Assembly: GCA_018287875.1 (NCBI GenBank)
Contig: JAGVVL010000009.1
Coordinates: forward strand, 3,348,001-3,412,000
DNA: 64,000 nucleotides
From: Nigrospora sphaerica
Taxonomy: Eukaryota > Ascomycota > Sordariomycetes > Amphisphaeriales > Apiosporaceae
Direction of reading: 5' to 3'
The notes under the pieces are model-generated. The model saw nothing but the letters and a program-made list of their open reading frames with translations, was not told the DNA's origin and made no database searches. This document shows, piece by piece, positions 20,876 to 32,452 of this stretch. The first letter of the stretch is position 1. Each line of letters begins with the position of its first letter. The position numbers and the translations under genes were made by a program.

Positions 20876-22741
20876 TCAACGCCATAAAAAATTCGAGCCA
20901 ACATCTTCAGGGGGTATATCCAATCCAAAATACGCCAATTGCGCCTGAGCCTCTGTACACCTGGACTCAATCAACCCAGGAAAGCACCTCGAGGAACTGA
21001 TGATAGGTAATGCGACCTCGGCCCGCCAGAACATGCGCCGTGGCGCCTGTTCCATGGTGTGATGCCGTTGCTGATGCCCCATGACGCCAACTTTTACGCC
21101 GTGAAGGATACTATTCATTAAGTGAAGCCAGGAAAGACCTGCTTGACCGCTCGACGCCCTATGGTTTTGGTTAGCTGTTTTCGCATGCATTTCGGTAGGC
21201 GAGGAGGACGTACATGGCGGACGACCGTCGTCACTGCTGGACTCATCCACCGGCACGGCGAGTTCTTCCATCCGTTGACGATGAGTATCCGACTCTTGGC
21301 GTACCGGCGCGGCAGTTGCAATCTTCGCTCTCTCTGGAAGTTCAATGGGGCTCACTTGCTCTGTCAGAGATGTGTGCGTCGCGTGCGACTTCTTGGCGGC
21401 GCTGGCCCCTGAGCTGCTCCTCCATCTGGATACCGTGGTTTTCGGCGAGCTGGCTCTTCGCGACCGCAACCGCTGTGTCGCAATCTCCCGCCGCACCATG
21501 CTGTTGGTAATCTTGGGGCAATGGCCATCGGGGAGCATTGACATCTTGCAGATTGGGCACAGAGAGCTCACATCGGCGAGGAACTCGTCGATGCACTCCG
21601 GATGAAATATGTGCCCGCAACGGATTTCGCGGATAATAGTCACCCTGTTTTCGAACTCGTCCAAGCAAATGTGGCATAGCGGCTGGTAATCGGTCCGGGT
21701 ATCCAATTTAGGATTGACGCTGGGACCGCTGCCCGAGAGGACCGGTTCTATAGGCGAAGCGGATTCGGGGGCTGTGTATGCTGGAGGGGCATCATAACTG
21801 TAGGTGAACAGGGGAAATTTTTGGATGTGCTCCACGGGCACGGTAAGCCGCTTGATGCCGAGGGCCTCCAGATCTACCTCGCCGTCCATAACGCGGCGGC
21901 GCAGTAAATTGCGACGTCGGGCCTGGATATAGTGCATGACGCCCGACGTGCCACCAATGACAAGCAGCAAGACACCGAGTATGGCCAGGACCAGGGCCCA
22001 ATAAGTCGGGAAATTGGACGGCGATGCTACACGCAGCGTGGTCCATACGCGAACGTAGTCGCTGGGGTCGAGATTGTAGATCTTCGAGATGTTGGAACCG
22101 AAGGGCACCTGGGACATGTCGCCAGAGTAAAGACTGAGCTGGTGCATCATTCGGGCACCTTCGGCTCCCGGGACAACGTAGACAGGATACTTGTGCTGAT
22201 CTCTCCAAGAACCGCTGTTGTCCAATTGCCACATGCCGTCGTCGGCAGGCGGCGGCGCCTCCTCACTGCCATCGGGGAGGTAAAAGATGAAAGCCCGAAT
22301 GGGGTCATAATGAGCCGCATCCAAGTAAGCGGCAGAACACTCTTTACCAAGCCAAGGTGCCAGGGCTATCGTGTTGTAGTTGGAGGGGGGTAAGTTGTTT
22401 TGGCGGGTGGCATTGCTCGGTACGACGGTGTCAATCACATTTTGACACGGGTTGCCCGGCTTGAGATCGGGCACATAAAGCAGCCCCTGGATCGTTCCAG
22501 ATTTGTCCGCCGGCGCGAAATTTCTCGACAGAGTTGTGAAGCTGTCTCGGGTAATGTCCGAGTAACCCAACTGGTCCTGCAGGCAACGACGAGTGAGCCC
22601 AAACTCGGAGGGATGAAGAGAGGAATGCTGACAACGTACTGAGAGAGCTGTTATGTTCCGAATGATGGTGCTTGGGGCTGGGTGCCCGCTTTGCCATGTC
22701 GGGTTGGTGAATAGAAACCTGCGTAGCAGGTGGTCAGTCAC
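20876..22741 (-). CDS. Membrane-anchored RING-H2 (PA-TM-RING type) E3 ligase
   Basis: The main exon is 20876-22576. An in-frame intron 22577-22639 (GTACGT...TGCAG, 63 nt) separates it from an exon starting near 22718. The luminal half looks like a PA domain (GLLYVPDLKPGNPC, IALAPWLGKECSAAYLDAA, FIFYLPDG, YPVYVVPG and MMHQLSLYSGDMSQVPFG). One transmembrane helix follows (YWALVLAILGVLLLVIGGTSGVMH is the region), then EALGIKRLTVP and a RING-H2 with CHICLDEF, CGHIFHPEC and CPICKM. The tail is basic and serine-rich. Such ligases sit in endosomal or vacuolar membranes and ubiquitinate cargo. The N-terminus is unresolved: small exons at 22841-22865 and 23085-23109 (ATG at 23109) keep frame, but they skip a hydrophobic stretch near 22770-22830 that looks like a signal peptide. 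Confidence 0.82.
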   Translation of the reverse strand: MTDHLLRRFLFTNPTWQSGHPAPSTIIRNITALSVRCQHSSLHPSEFGLTRRCLQDQLGYSDITRDSFTTLSRNFAPADKSGTIQGLLYVPDLKPGNPCQNVIDTVVPSNATRQNNLPPSNYNTIALAPWLGKECSAAYLDAAHYDPIRAFIFYLPDGSEEAPPPADDGMWQLDNSGSWRDQHKYPVYVVPGAEGARMMHQLSLYSGDMSQVPFGSNISKIYNLDPSDYVRVWTTLRVASPSNFPTYWALVLAILGVLLLVIGGTSGVMHYIQARRRNLLRRRVMDGEVDLEALGIKRLTVPVEHIQKFPLFTYSYDAPPAYTAPESASPIEPVLSGSGPSVNPKLDTRTDYQPLCHICLDEFENRVTIIREIRCGHIFHPECIDEFLADVSSLCPICKMSMLPDGHCPKITNSMVRREIATQRLRSRRASSPKTTVSRWRSSSGASAAKKSHATHTSLTEQVSPIELPERAKIATAAPVRQESDTHRQRMEELAVPVDESSSDDGRPPCTSSSPTEMHAKTANQNHRASSGQAGLSWLHLMNSILHGVKVGVMGHQQRHHTMEQAPRRMFWRAEVALPIISSSRCFPGLIESRCTEAQAQLAYFGLDIPPEDVGSNFLWR

Positions 22742-23109
22742 GGCATGTTGTGGTCAATGTCGGCTGTGGACGTTGGGAATGCCAATAACGCCAAGACCTT
22801 GGCGACGACAATGAAAGAAGCTTTTAATGGTGGAACGTACACGACATTTCGGACCTCGTTGAGCGCTGTGAGACGTCAGTAGCTGAACCGCCAAGGGATT
22901 TGCATTGGCGCCAAGCGGACAATACAGTCTATTTTGCCGGGCGGGCTTGGCTTGTTTGTATCGAGAGGACTAAAAAAGGAATGGAGCGGGCATAGGCGGG
23001 GACGCAATGGAGATTCGATCCGAGAGACAAGGAACGAAAGGGAAAACATACACATGCTCAAGAAGCATAGTTAAAGGGTTGTACGCAGTTGGAGCGACAA
23101 GGACGGCAT

Positions 23110-26100
23110 CAGCGGCCTTCGGCGCGCTCGAAACTGCGCGCAGGCGACGCTTTAAGCGGGCCAGAAAGGCTCGCGCACAGCGGCAAATGCGGCGTGCGCA
23201 CCCGTACACGAGAGCGAGGCGACAACGATCCTTGTTGCACGCGCGCAATCAGAGGCAGACGGGGCGTGGCTGACAGGGCTGACTCGCCGAGGCAACGGTC
23301 GACTCGGAGGGCAGATCGGACAGACCGGCAGGTGGTAACGGTGGTGTCAAGTGTCGCTGCCAAGAGCGAGTTGAGGTTGCCAAGAGTTTGGGTAAAGTGT
23401 GCCAAGAGAAGGACAAATGCCAAGAGAGAGAAGAAGGGGAGTCGAACGCTGAAATGGAAAGCGTGGGAGAACCGATGTGGGACGAAAGCGCTCTGGCGAA
23501 GACTAGGGAACCCAGTAATGGATGGGGCCGTAATGGAGAGGCTACCGACGTCTTCAGATGTGGATGGATGGATATGTATGGACGGACACGCCAGCGAAAG
23601 CAACGCCTGGTAGGCAGGCAACCTTGCAGGCAACTGGACTAGGAAAAAAAGGAAAGGATGGATGGGACGGGGACAATCATGGATGGAGGGGCTGGCCCTG
23701 TACGTGTACCAACCATGAGGCACCGCCTGGCCCCGAAGGCGACCAAAAGGAATAGCGAGGTCGATAAAAAGGCGCCTCCCGACTTTCAGCTCCCCTCCTG
23801 TCCTACCTCGCCCGTTCGCCTGGCGCTGGCTGGCCCACGGCTAATGTGGTCGGCGCACTAGCCCCTGGCGGATGCTCATGCCGAGCCAGGCTGTCTTTTC
23901 TGACCCGAATCCTTTGTTGGTATCGCCCGGGTCCACGGTACTTGGCTGGCGGCGCATGAGTGAGGAGGTGTACAAGTCAATGGGATAGACGAGTCTGACA
24001 ACACACACATGCCCTCACTCGCAAGCTCTTCTCCCGCGCCCCTGCAACGTCTTTGACGTTCTCTCCCGGCCAACTGGTACGCAAGCAGCAAATGAGAGGG
24101 ATGCCATGACTCGGGTCCCTGCTGATGCGTGCGCCAGTCAGCAAAACCCACTTCCCCGTCTCTGCCCGTCCTATCCGCCTGTTGTGCCCGTCGCAGACCA
24201 GTAGTATTTCGTACCCGTCCCTTGCACCCGAACGGGGAGAAATTGGGCGGATTTAGGGCTAGGCAAGGCACCATTAGCAATGGGTCACGACTACCGTATA
24301 CCTCTTCTCTTAATGGCGTCGGTTTTCTCGGCCGGTGCCAGAAAAAGCTTGTCCAGAAAGCTTGTCCAGGCGCCACGCCCCGTTTGGCCCCTCCATCCCC
24401 CCAAAAATGATGCATGCGATGATTGTGGAGAGTTGGCTCCCTGACGTGGGCCTGACGCACGTCGTCTCAAGTTGGAATCGCATAAACCTAAGCCGACATC
24501 ATCCCCCTCAACCATACCAGCGCGTCAGGCGGGGGCAATCGCCTGAAACCACGAGAAGGAGGCCATCCTTGGGAATTTGATGCCCGTCTGACGGCCATAT
24601 AAAACCCGGTCCATCACGAGTTGATCGCCCTGGGCTCCTCGCAAATCTTCGCTCAACCGGCTTTCTAGATTTTACCGTCGTGCCAGAAAGTCCACAGGAC
24701 TTGGGCCTGCGCGTCGAGGGGTTGCCGGCCCCCCGGCCCCCAAAACGCCTCAGCTAGGATAGTCTTTGAGCGTAGCTCAGAGCTGCTGGGGCACTTGTTT
24801 TATCCCCCCCCTCCGCGTGGTTACCCCCCGCCAGACGGGCCATCGTATGGTCAATCTCGCCTTCATAAGCGCGTCACCCGAGCCCTCCGGGTTTGCCGCC
24901 GCGACGGCAGGCAGCAACAAGAAGCGGCTCGCGCCGGTATCGTCTCGCCGCCATTCCAGACGCTTCCGAGCTATATTCACGCGCCTACACAAACAGCCGA
25001 TGGGCTGCTGGTTATCCAATGTTCGTTGTAGTAAGCATAGACGGGGCGCCCACCAAGTACAAATCGGTCGAGTCACGAGGCGCGAAACCCGCCACCCAAA
25101 TGCCCCCTCAATTTAAACCGCACTCTTTTGTCCTACCAGAATGTGAAAGGCCAACAAGGTCGTCTCATACACTCAGGACGAGTATTTCCACCATGTCGAC
25201 GCCAGAGAAGTAGTGGGAGCTTTCTTTGGCGATATTTTTCGGAAACATCGCCCACCCGCCGGGAAAGCCACAATGTGGTGGGGGAGCGCTGTCAACGCGC
25301 GCTGCCGGAGCGATACCCCTCCCTACCTATGACCTGTACAGAGTAGAGTGGGCAACTGCTATCCAGCCGCGAGTCGTGGGGGCTTCTCTACGAAAATCTG
25401 GAATACTCAGTAAGGTTGCATATGAGGCGACTTGGCCCCATAGAACAAAACTGTCGCTTGGAGCGTCTACTTTTAGACTTTATACCCTGTCCATCCTCAT
25501 CTCAACCACGCGTCGGAACACGTACTGCCCCGTGGATGTCGAGCTTGCTTTCCCAGAAACTCTAAACACAGGTTCAAACCTCCGAATGCTGGCGAGCCGA
25601 AAATACCCGTTTCGGAGCGCTCGTGTCCTCCAAGCCCCGGGCCTTCTGTTCGCATATTACGATGCCCTGCTCCGACTTCTCAAAGTCCCCCCCCCAACAA
25701 GCATCACCGCCTCCCGGGGTACCTCAGGAATACGAATGTCCTCGTCCCGTTGCCCAAGCCCCGCGAGGGGCCCCCAACTTGGACAAGCATCCGTATTCAG
25801 CCATGACTAGAGTCTATCTTCCCCCTACTTGCAGTAAACCTTGGGGTTTGCGATATGAACCGCCACTGCTGGATTGGTCAACTGCAGACTTCCAGGGCCC
25901 GCTTGCCGATTGATGCACCCGTGACCACCCTCTCACTACGAAGCTGTTCCCAGTCTCGTGGATACACATCCGTGCTGAGAGTGATCAGCTCTTTACCGCC
26001 CAGCCTCGATTGCACATCCCCGTACGTCTATGGCGAGCTCGCCGACCAGACGCTCGCCATTGGACGCCTGCGCGACCATTACCCTAGTCACTCGGAGACT

Positions 26101-26400
26101 TTTCTCCTTCGGCCCCCCGGGCGAGTTGAAATCCACCGCTCTAAAGACTCGGCGACTGAGAGGTATACCCTCTAAGCTCCATCGTCCCGAACCAGCGGGG
26201 TTTGCAGGATTGTCTTCATTCCGTGGTCAAGCGACCGGACCGAGTTCGGCCTACAAAACTCGTTGGGGTAAACCCCTTGCCCTGCGCCTAAGCAGAGTCT
26301 TAATCGAGCACCAGAAACAGCGACGTCTTTATTAGAACATGCCATTCCTCTGTATGATGAGGTTCCATGGGTGGAAACTAAGGAAAGCTCGGCTGCTGGG
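23110..26400. other. Long intergenic region, no gene recognised
   Basis: About 3.3 kb. The longest frame (25226-25810, plus strand) has no domain and an unconvincing composition. A perfect 13-bp tandem duplication lies at 24344-24369. A GGTTCAAACC match at 25570-25579 resembles a tRNA B box, but no cloverleaf could be drawn. Confidence 0.45.
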
Positions 26401-28830
26401 CTAGTCTTCGAGGCGGAGCGCTTCGGTGTAGACGACCATATCGCCGTCAGCGTCGTTATCCTCCATCCGAATGCCCTGGAACTCTTCGTCGTCGCTATCT
26501 GAGTCCGCCGCTTCCCCTCGCGAGTCCTCGCCTCCGTGGCCGGCGTAGCCTGGCAGTGCCACTGGGAACCCAGCCGGGACTACCCGTACTCCCGGTCGCC
26601 CCTCTTGCCCTGTCGTCAGCGAGCCCTGTCCCCGCGATGGCGAGGGCGCAAAGGGCCCCTCGGGTCCCGCCACGGCGCTGGCGGGCACGCCCGGCTCGCT
26701 GATCTGGCCTTTGGCGCTCTGTTCGAGAAGCAGGAGGTCCTTGACGTTGGGGTCGAATTTCTCATTGGCCATCTTTTGGGCGCTGTGCTGGAGGGACTCC
26801 GGCGGTGGCGCCCTACAGGGCTCGCCGATGTCAATCAGCCGCGACGTTTCGGCGTAGTCGTCGTCGCGCAGCTGCACCAAGTCATGCTCCTTTTCGATGG
26901 TCCCGGAGCCGCCGCGGACGTGGGGGAAGCCGCAGCGCGTCAGGATCTGGGGCATGAGGTCGGGGTAGCGCAGGTGGCCCGTCACCTCGCTGCTGAGGTC
27001 GAGGTTCTCGACGCCCTCGACGTCGGCGCCGATGGCCTGGAGCCCGGCGATGCCGAGCTGCGCGCTCGTGGCGCGGTAGAGGAAGGCTAGGATGTAGTCG
27101 TTCTGTGAGTAGACGTTGTACATCTTGCCCGTAACGACGGCCCGCATCGTCTGCCAGTGGGCCGGGCTGGACGGCACGGGCGCGGCGACGAGCACGACGG
27201 TGTCGACGAGGCCGAACGCGCCACGCTCCGCCAGCGACATGAGGCACGAGTAGATGACGCGCGCGCCGAGCGAGTAGCCGACCAGGGTCACGGGCCGCTC
27301 GCCCTGCACGCGGTTGATGAGGGCGTCGGCCAGGATCTTGCCCGCCTTCTCGGACCGGTTGCGTGCCAGGTTGAAGGGGTTGTCGATGCTCGAGGCCGTG
27401 CTGATGAGGTAGGCGGGCCAGAGCGCCGACCACAGCGTGACGAGGACGGTCCTCCTGAGAATTTCGGCCTTGATGGCGCCCCAGGCGTACGAAGAGACCA
27501 GCTCCTCGAGCGACCGGCCCAGGCCGAGCAGGCTCTTCATCTCGTAGCGGAGCGCAAACACCTCGGACTCATCGCCGAGGGCACGCCAGGGCTTGGTGAC
27601 GTCGCCCTCGTCGTTGAGCCAGCCGTTGACGCCGATGGTGACGCGCAGGCGGCGGGCCTCGACCGGGTTCCTCCGGCACGCCCGGCCCCACTCGTCCTTG
27701 AGGGGCAGGAAGCGGAAGTCCTCGACCTCCTTGGCGTACTGGTCGATCATCTGCCCCGTCATGCTGGCCCCGAACGCGCCAAAGATGGTGCCGACGAGGG
27801 CCCCGTTCATCCAGAAGATGCCCAGGAAGCTGGCCAGGCCCCCCAAGCCGACGCTGCCCATCAGGCCGCCGATGGCCCCGGCGACGACGGGGGCCGCGAG
27901 GCCGCCCGTGACGCCGATGATGGCGGCGCCGGCGACGCTGGCGAGCCCGACCTTCCAGAAGCGGCTCTTCTGGCCCTGCTCCTTGCGTTGCTGCGCCTCG
28001 GCTTCGGCGGACATTCCGCTTCCGCCGCCGCCGTTACCCCTCTTCTTTTCCTCCTCGGCCTTCTGTGCCGATTCCATCATGGTCATCGCGATCTCGACCT
28101 CCTCGCTGTCCAGAAACGTGGGCGGGACCTCGAGGGCCGAGGCCAGGTAGCACACGAAGGTCCGCGAGTAGGCCGAATAGTTCCCGATGGAGAGCAGGAG
28201 CAGGAGCATGCAGCTCAGGACCTCGCGGCGGTCCTCGAGGTCGACCGTGGCCAGCCGCGTGGGGATGGGGTGGTACAGGCTCTGCAGCGCGCCGACGTCC
28301 ATGGCGCCCGCCTCGGGCGGCGGCGGCGGCCCGGGGGGCGGCGGCGCCGCGTCGGCGCCGAAGTCGAGGAGGTCCTCGCCCGCGGCCGGCGTGCTCGCCC
28401 TCCGCTCGGCCAGCGCGGCGGCCCGCTTCCGCCGCGCCTCGAGGACCTGCTGGTCGTCGGGGCTTGCGACCAGCCCCTTGAGCTTGCCCAGGACCCCAGA
28501 GCGCCACGCGTCGAAGTGCACCATGGCCGAGGTGCGCAGCCGGACCAGCGCCGGGCTCGGGCGCCGGGCCCCCCCCGGCGGGGCCTCGCCCCCCGTGCGG
28601 GGCGACGAGACGGGCCGCGCGTCCATCTCCGAGTAGGGCGGCGGCGGGCTGTTCTGCGAAGAATCCCCGGGGGCTTCGGGGGCCCGGGGCTCGGTACTTT
28701 TGGGGTGAGGAAGCTCCAGCTGGCGGCGCATATAAGACGTGATATCGGCCGACAAGGTGTAGAGCGCCTTGCGCCGGGCCGGATTGAGCACCACCAGCAC
28801 CTGCCGAGGATCGGTGCTGAGGGGGGCCAT
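26401..28830 (-). CDS. DUF726 membrane protein with alpha/beta-hydrolase motif (TMCO4/Mil1-like)
   Basis: Single exon, 809 residues. The N-terminal third is proline-rich and disordered (PPPPYSEM, then a run of PPPPGPPPPP). A helical segment contains LSCMLLLLLSIGNYSAYSRTF. Residues of about 293-353 form glycine and alanine-rich membrane helices (ASVAGAAIIGVTGGLAAPVV, then GGLMGSVGLGGLASFLG). The DUF726 hydrolase-like domain follows: VTIGVNGWLN, FALRYEMKSLLGLG, and the nucleophile elbow VGYSLGARVIYS with serine near residue 520. After that come VVLVAAPVPSSP, YNVYSQNDYILAFLYR and GHLRYPDLMPQIL. The tail is acidic. Relatives include yeast Mil1 and animal TMCO4. The substrate is unknown and membrane trafficking or lipase roles are only suggested. 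Confidence 0.9.
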   Translation of the reverse strand: MAPLSTDPRQVLVVLNPARRKALYTLSADITSYMRRQLELPHPKSTEPRAPEAPGDSSQNSPPPPYSEMDARPVSSPRTGGEAPPGGARRPSPALVRLRTSAMVHFDAWRSGVLGKLKGLVASPDDQQVLEARRKRAAALAERRASTPAAGEDLLDFGADAAPPPPGPPPPPEAGAMDVGALQSLYHPIPTRLATVDLEDRREVLSCMLLLLLSIGNYSAYSRTFVCYLASALEVPPTFLDSEEVEIAMTMMESAQKAEEEKKRGNGGGGSGMSAEAEAQQRKEQGQKSRFWKVGLASVAGAAIIGVTGGLAAPVVAGAIGGLMGSVGLGGLASFLGIFWMNGALVGTIFGAFGASMTGQMIDQYAKEVEDFRFLPLKDEWGRACRRNPVEARRLRVTIGVNGWLNDEGDVTKPWRALGDESEVFALRYEMKSLLGLGRSLEELVSSYAWGAIKAEILRRTVLVTLWSALWPAYLISTASSIDNPFNLARNRSEKAGKILADALINRVQGERPVTLVGYSLGARVIYSCLMSLAERGAFGLVDTVVLVAAPVPSSPAHWQTMRAVVTGKMYNVYSQNDYILAFLYRATSAQLGIAGLQAIGADVEGVENLDLSSEVTGHLRYPDLMPQILTRCGFPHVRGGSGTIEKEHDLVQLRDDDYAETSRLIDIGEPCRAPPPESLQHSAQKMANEKFDPNVKDLLLLEQSAKGQISEPGVPASAVAGPEGPFAPSPSRGQGSLTTGQEGRPGVRVVPAGFPVALPGYAGHGGEDSRGEAADSDSDDEEFQGIRMEDNDADGDMVVYTEALRLED

Positions 28831-29481
28831 GACTGCTGCTGTGCCCTCGGCCGCAATCTTCTCGGTCTGGGGCGTGACAGCAGGTTCGCGGGTCGGTTCC
28901 TTTCAAGATGGCGCGGGACTCACCATGAGAGAATTGCTCTTTCGTAGTTGTCGTATTGATTCAAGTAAATTCTTGTTAGGGCATGGTCGCTTTATTACCT
29001 ACCCCTTAGCGCATCTTCTGTAGGCAACCAGATAATAGACGGATTGCGGCTGCGCCACATTCTTGGCACCGTACCGATGTCCATACGGCAGCTTCAGCCT
29101 TGAGTAAGTACCACATACACTGAATTGGCTTGTAGGCTGTCCTACAAAAGCCATTGGGATCTGCCTGGACTGGAGAATGTGCAAATGCCCCTGAATGCAT
29201 AGAAAGCGGGTGTCTGGGGCATAATGCTTCGCGAGGCTTTCTCCTCGAGGAACAGCTGAATAGTGTGCTCATGGGTGGCAGGCGGGTCCGGCTGGAGTGC
29301 ATCGCGCAATTATATACTACCTAACGTCTCTCATATCTCGTCGTGGAGGCAACTCAAAGCTGCGTGACCTTCCTTTACCGACCATGTTCTCGTCGCCCTA
29401 CCGCGTCAGCGCAAGTCTTCGACACCAGTCTCATGCACTGTTCTCATCACTCGGTATCCCAGCGGTATCATAATCCCCGGC
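28831..29481. other. Intergenic
   Basis: Upstream region of the DUF726 gene and 3' flank of BTA1, both minus strand. No gene seen. Confidence 0.5.
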
Positions 29482-32315
29482 TTAGATTTCCAGGTGCGGC
29501 ATATCGGTTCCCTCCATACCCTCGGGGCCAGGGGTGGGCGGGGCAAGGTTGGCCGTTTTGGTCATGATCCAGCAGGACGCATACCTAGAGTTTCGGTTAG
29601 CAATTGGCAGTCAAGCGACACATTTTTGGCGAGAGAAGCCACCTACATGTTGACGCGGTCGATGCACTTTCCGCCCCTGCGCGACCCGTGGCACTTGGCC
29701 GTGAATCCGTGCTTCTCGAACTCCTGGATGTACCAAGGCTTCAAACCGGCGGAGCGGCACATGACACGACCGCCCATCTTGAGAGCGCGGTTCAACTTTG
29801 TGATCTGCTTGGCCGCCGCATCGGAGCCGGGGTCGAACCAGTCCATGCTGTCCATGACGACGGCGACGGTGAGTGTACCGGGCGTGATGCGGGCAATGAC
29901 CTCGTCAATCTCGTCGGTGTGCATGCGCAGACCGTCGAAAGCGCCGGGCCGGGCCAGACGGGCGTGGGCCTGCGCCGACAGGTAGTCGGGGTGGCAGCGG
30001 CGCGAGAACTTGCCATCCAGGCAGACGTGGTAGTACGGGTTGTCCTCGGCAATGTGCGTCGACTCGACCATGGGATCCAGCGTGTCGACCATGAACTGCC
30101 AGATGGCGTGCGAGCGCGTGTTCTTGGCCGTCGGGTTGGGGCCGCACACTGCCTCGGACACGGCGTGGTCGGCCTCGATAATGGCCAGCTGGTTCTTCGG
30201 AACGCCCAGCGCCGTCCACAGGAACGACTCCTGGCTGACGACAAACTTGGACACGATGCGCGACAGCAGGGCTGGGCGGATCTTGTCACGCCAGATCTCC
30301 CGCTGCTCGTTCAGCGTCTTCGCGGACAGCAGCGCCTTCACAGCAGATCGGCACCCGAAAACGCGCGTGATCCACCGGAAGATGCGGATGCCGTGTTTCG
30401 AGCCGCCGGTGTCGTACAAGCCGCCCTTGCTCTTGGTGAAGATGTTGTGGTTATCCAGCCAGTACTGAAAGGCCCGGCTCGACAAGTGGGGAGACATCTT
30501 GGAGATGAGGAGTGACCGGAACTCGGGGTGTTTGCCCTCGCCAAAGATCTTCCAGAAATCCTCGTAGGGCAGGGAAAGATATCCGGCCACTTTCAGCTCG
30601 AGCAGGTGGATCTGGGTAGGGTTCAGGTCGACGGCATGGATCCTAGCAGGGCTTTGTAGCGCGTAAGACAGGATGTTATCGCCAGCAGAGCAGATCGCCA
30701 GGACGACATCTTCGGACGTCAGTTTGAGGATGCGTTCGTCCACGCGCGTGTCCTCCCAGGTGAAGGCGTAGATGTACTCGTCGTTGAACTGCGTGTGTTT
30801 CTCCAGCTGGTCGTCGTAATAAATGCGCCAGTGGTGGTTCTGGTAGAAGAAGGACGGCAGGGGCAAGTTGGCCGACAGGTTCACCACGGCGGCGTCAAAG
30901 GCCTTGGAGCGGATCTCCGGGGCCGCTCTCTCAACGGCCCGAGACAGAGCGTTCGAGTGGTTGGCAGGGTGCAAGTAGGGAGACTCTGTGACCAGGGCGT
31001 CGACTTTTTCCACAATTTCGTGTGGAAGACTGGTCGACATAGGCCGCTTGTGGGTACCCAACCACTGTCATCATCGGCGTCAGCCTTTTCCGAAGATTGG
31101 TGTTCATGCGGCGTGTTTCGGGGCACATTCGTTCCAGAACGGCAGGAATAAAGAGTAACGAGGGAGGGGGGAGGGCTGGGAACGGTGGCGAAGAACATGA
31201 GATATTTCTTACAATGTAATACGGGATGGCTCCAAGAACGTAGTTGCGGTTATTGGCATTCAGGACTGTTCCAAAGCGGTACTCAAGGTAATCTCGTCGG
31301 CCGGGCTCAAGTTGAACCCGGTCGATATCGAACCACGCACGCCAAAAGGTTCGTCCAAGGAAGTTGACATGGCGATTCGTGAAGCCGCCGGTGTAGTTGC
31401 GGAAGCTCACGTCCACCTGGGACTGAACGTAAAAGTCGACCACACCGACGATGCCCTGGGGGGACAGAAGGGAAGGCAGGGCGTCAATCACCGAGTAGTA
31501 GTCGGGCTGGTATTGGTCAGCATGGTGCGCGCTCCTCAGCGGGCTGCGTGCGTACAATCATGGAGAGGCTGTATGACATGGTCACCAGGTCTGCCCCGCC
31601 GGACTCAGGCCGCTTCTGCGAGAAGTAGCTCGGTTCAGGAGACGATGGACGACGGCCCTTGAGCGCCGGCTCGTGGTCTTCCAAGCGAAACTTTCTGGCA
31701 TCCTGGCAGATGACTTTGACATTGGCCCATCCCAGTCGGGCAAAGCGCTTGCGAGCGACCTCACACAGTGACGGGGAGAAATCGACCAAATAGACGCTGG
31801 AGAAGAAATTGGGGACGTCGACGAATTTGGCCATTGCCTCGACGTTGAAACCGGTACCTCCACCGACCTGTTCACTACGTGTCAGTGATCCGAGGACACA
31901 AACAAATATCCAAGTGTTGACCAACATCAACCCAGATTCTTCTCTTGCTCCGGGAAGGCTGGCCTTCCTTCGGCGCGCGGTGAACAAGCTGCGCGGCGGC
32001 CAGAGCCAGCATATCCTCCCGTCCCTTCAACAGCGTGCCCCTCGTAGCATCGTAGGCCCCCGCTTGGCCTTCGTAGAAGCTTTCGAGGGCATCCTGCTGG
32101 GTACCCTTCTTGTCGCCGTTGTGTGGCTTCAAGAAACAGGAGTAGGCGAAGAGCCACAAAGCTCGGATAAGACCTGGGTTCTCGGTATCCTTTGCGGACT
32201 TCACCAGGAGAGTGGATAGGCACAGGCCGCCGAATACGATGCCTGCCACTCCAGCCAGGTAGGGTTTGGGATAAGACTCAAGGGGTAATAGGATGTTACC
32301 ACCAGGAAAAGCCAT
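29482..32315 (-). CDS. BTA1: Betaine lipid (DGTS) synthase, BtaB-BtaA fusion
   Basis: Five exons on the minus strand: 31926-32315, 31556-31867, 31213-31506, 29647-31064 and 29482-29584. All phases match and give 838 residues. Introns are 58, 49, 148 and 62 nt. The N-terminus has a membrane segment (LAGVAGIVFGGLCLSTLL). A SAM methyltransferase (BtaB-like) follows with VGGGTGFNVEAM spanning the first splice and the acidic SAM-contact strand VYLVDFSP. The second half is BtaA-like (DUF3419): IYAFTWEDTRVDERIL, AICSAGDNILSYAL, HAVDLNPTQIHLLELK and VMDSMDWFDP. The short last exon supplies the terminal YASCWIMTK block; without it the frame stops at VNM. BtaA moves the aminobutyryl group of SAM to diacylglycerol and BtaB methylates it three times, giving a phosphorus-free membrane lipid in the ER. 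Confidence 0.95.
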
Positions 32316-32452
32316 GGTACTCTCTCATTGCAGTTAAGGCAATGAGCAGGGGTGGGTCAATAGGGTGTTGAACAGATGACAAATAATCGAATATCTGACG
32401 AAGGGGAGGAGCAAGAAAGGGTCCGTGAGGGTTGGACGTGAGACCGGGTGAG

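Noticed and set aside
25570..25579. GGTTCAAACC resembling a tRNA B box (also 39811-39820, and a GGTTCGAGGCCC at about 56306-56317)
   Set aside because: No matching A box at the right distance and no acceptor, anticodon or T-stem pairing. One lies in a urease intron and another in the NRPS relic region.
25226..25810. 194-codon frame in the gap between the RING and DUF726 genes
   Set aside because: No domain, signal, promoter or splice support; composition is like random translation.
27157..28947. 596-codon plus-strand frame
   Set aside because: Antisense of the DUF726 gene, rich in Arg, Gly and Glu as expected from reverse-complement codons, with no domain.
29604..30515. 303-codon plus-strand frame
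   Set aside because: Antisense of the BtaA half of BTA1.
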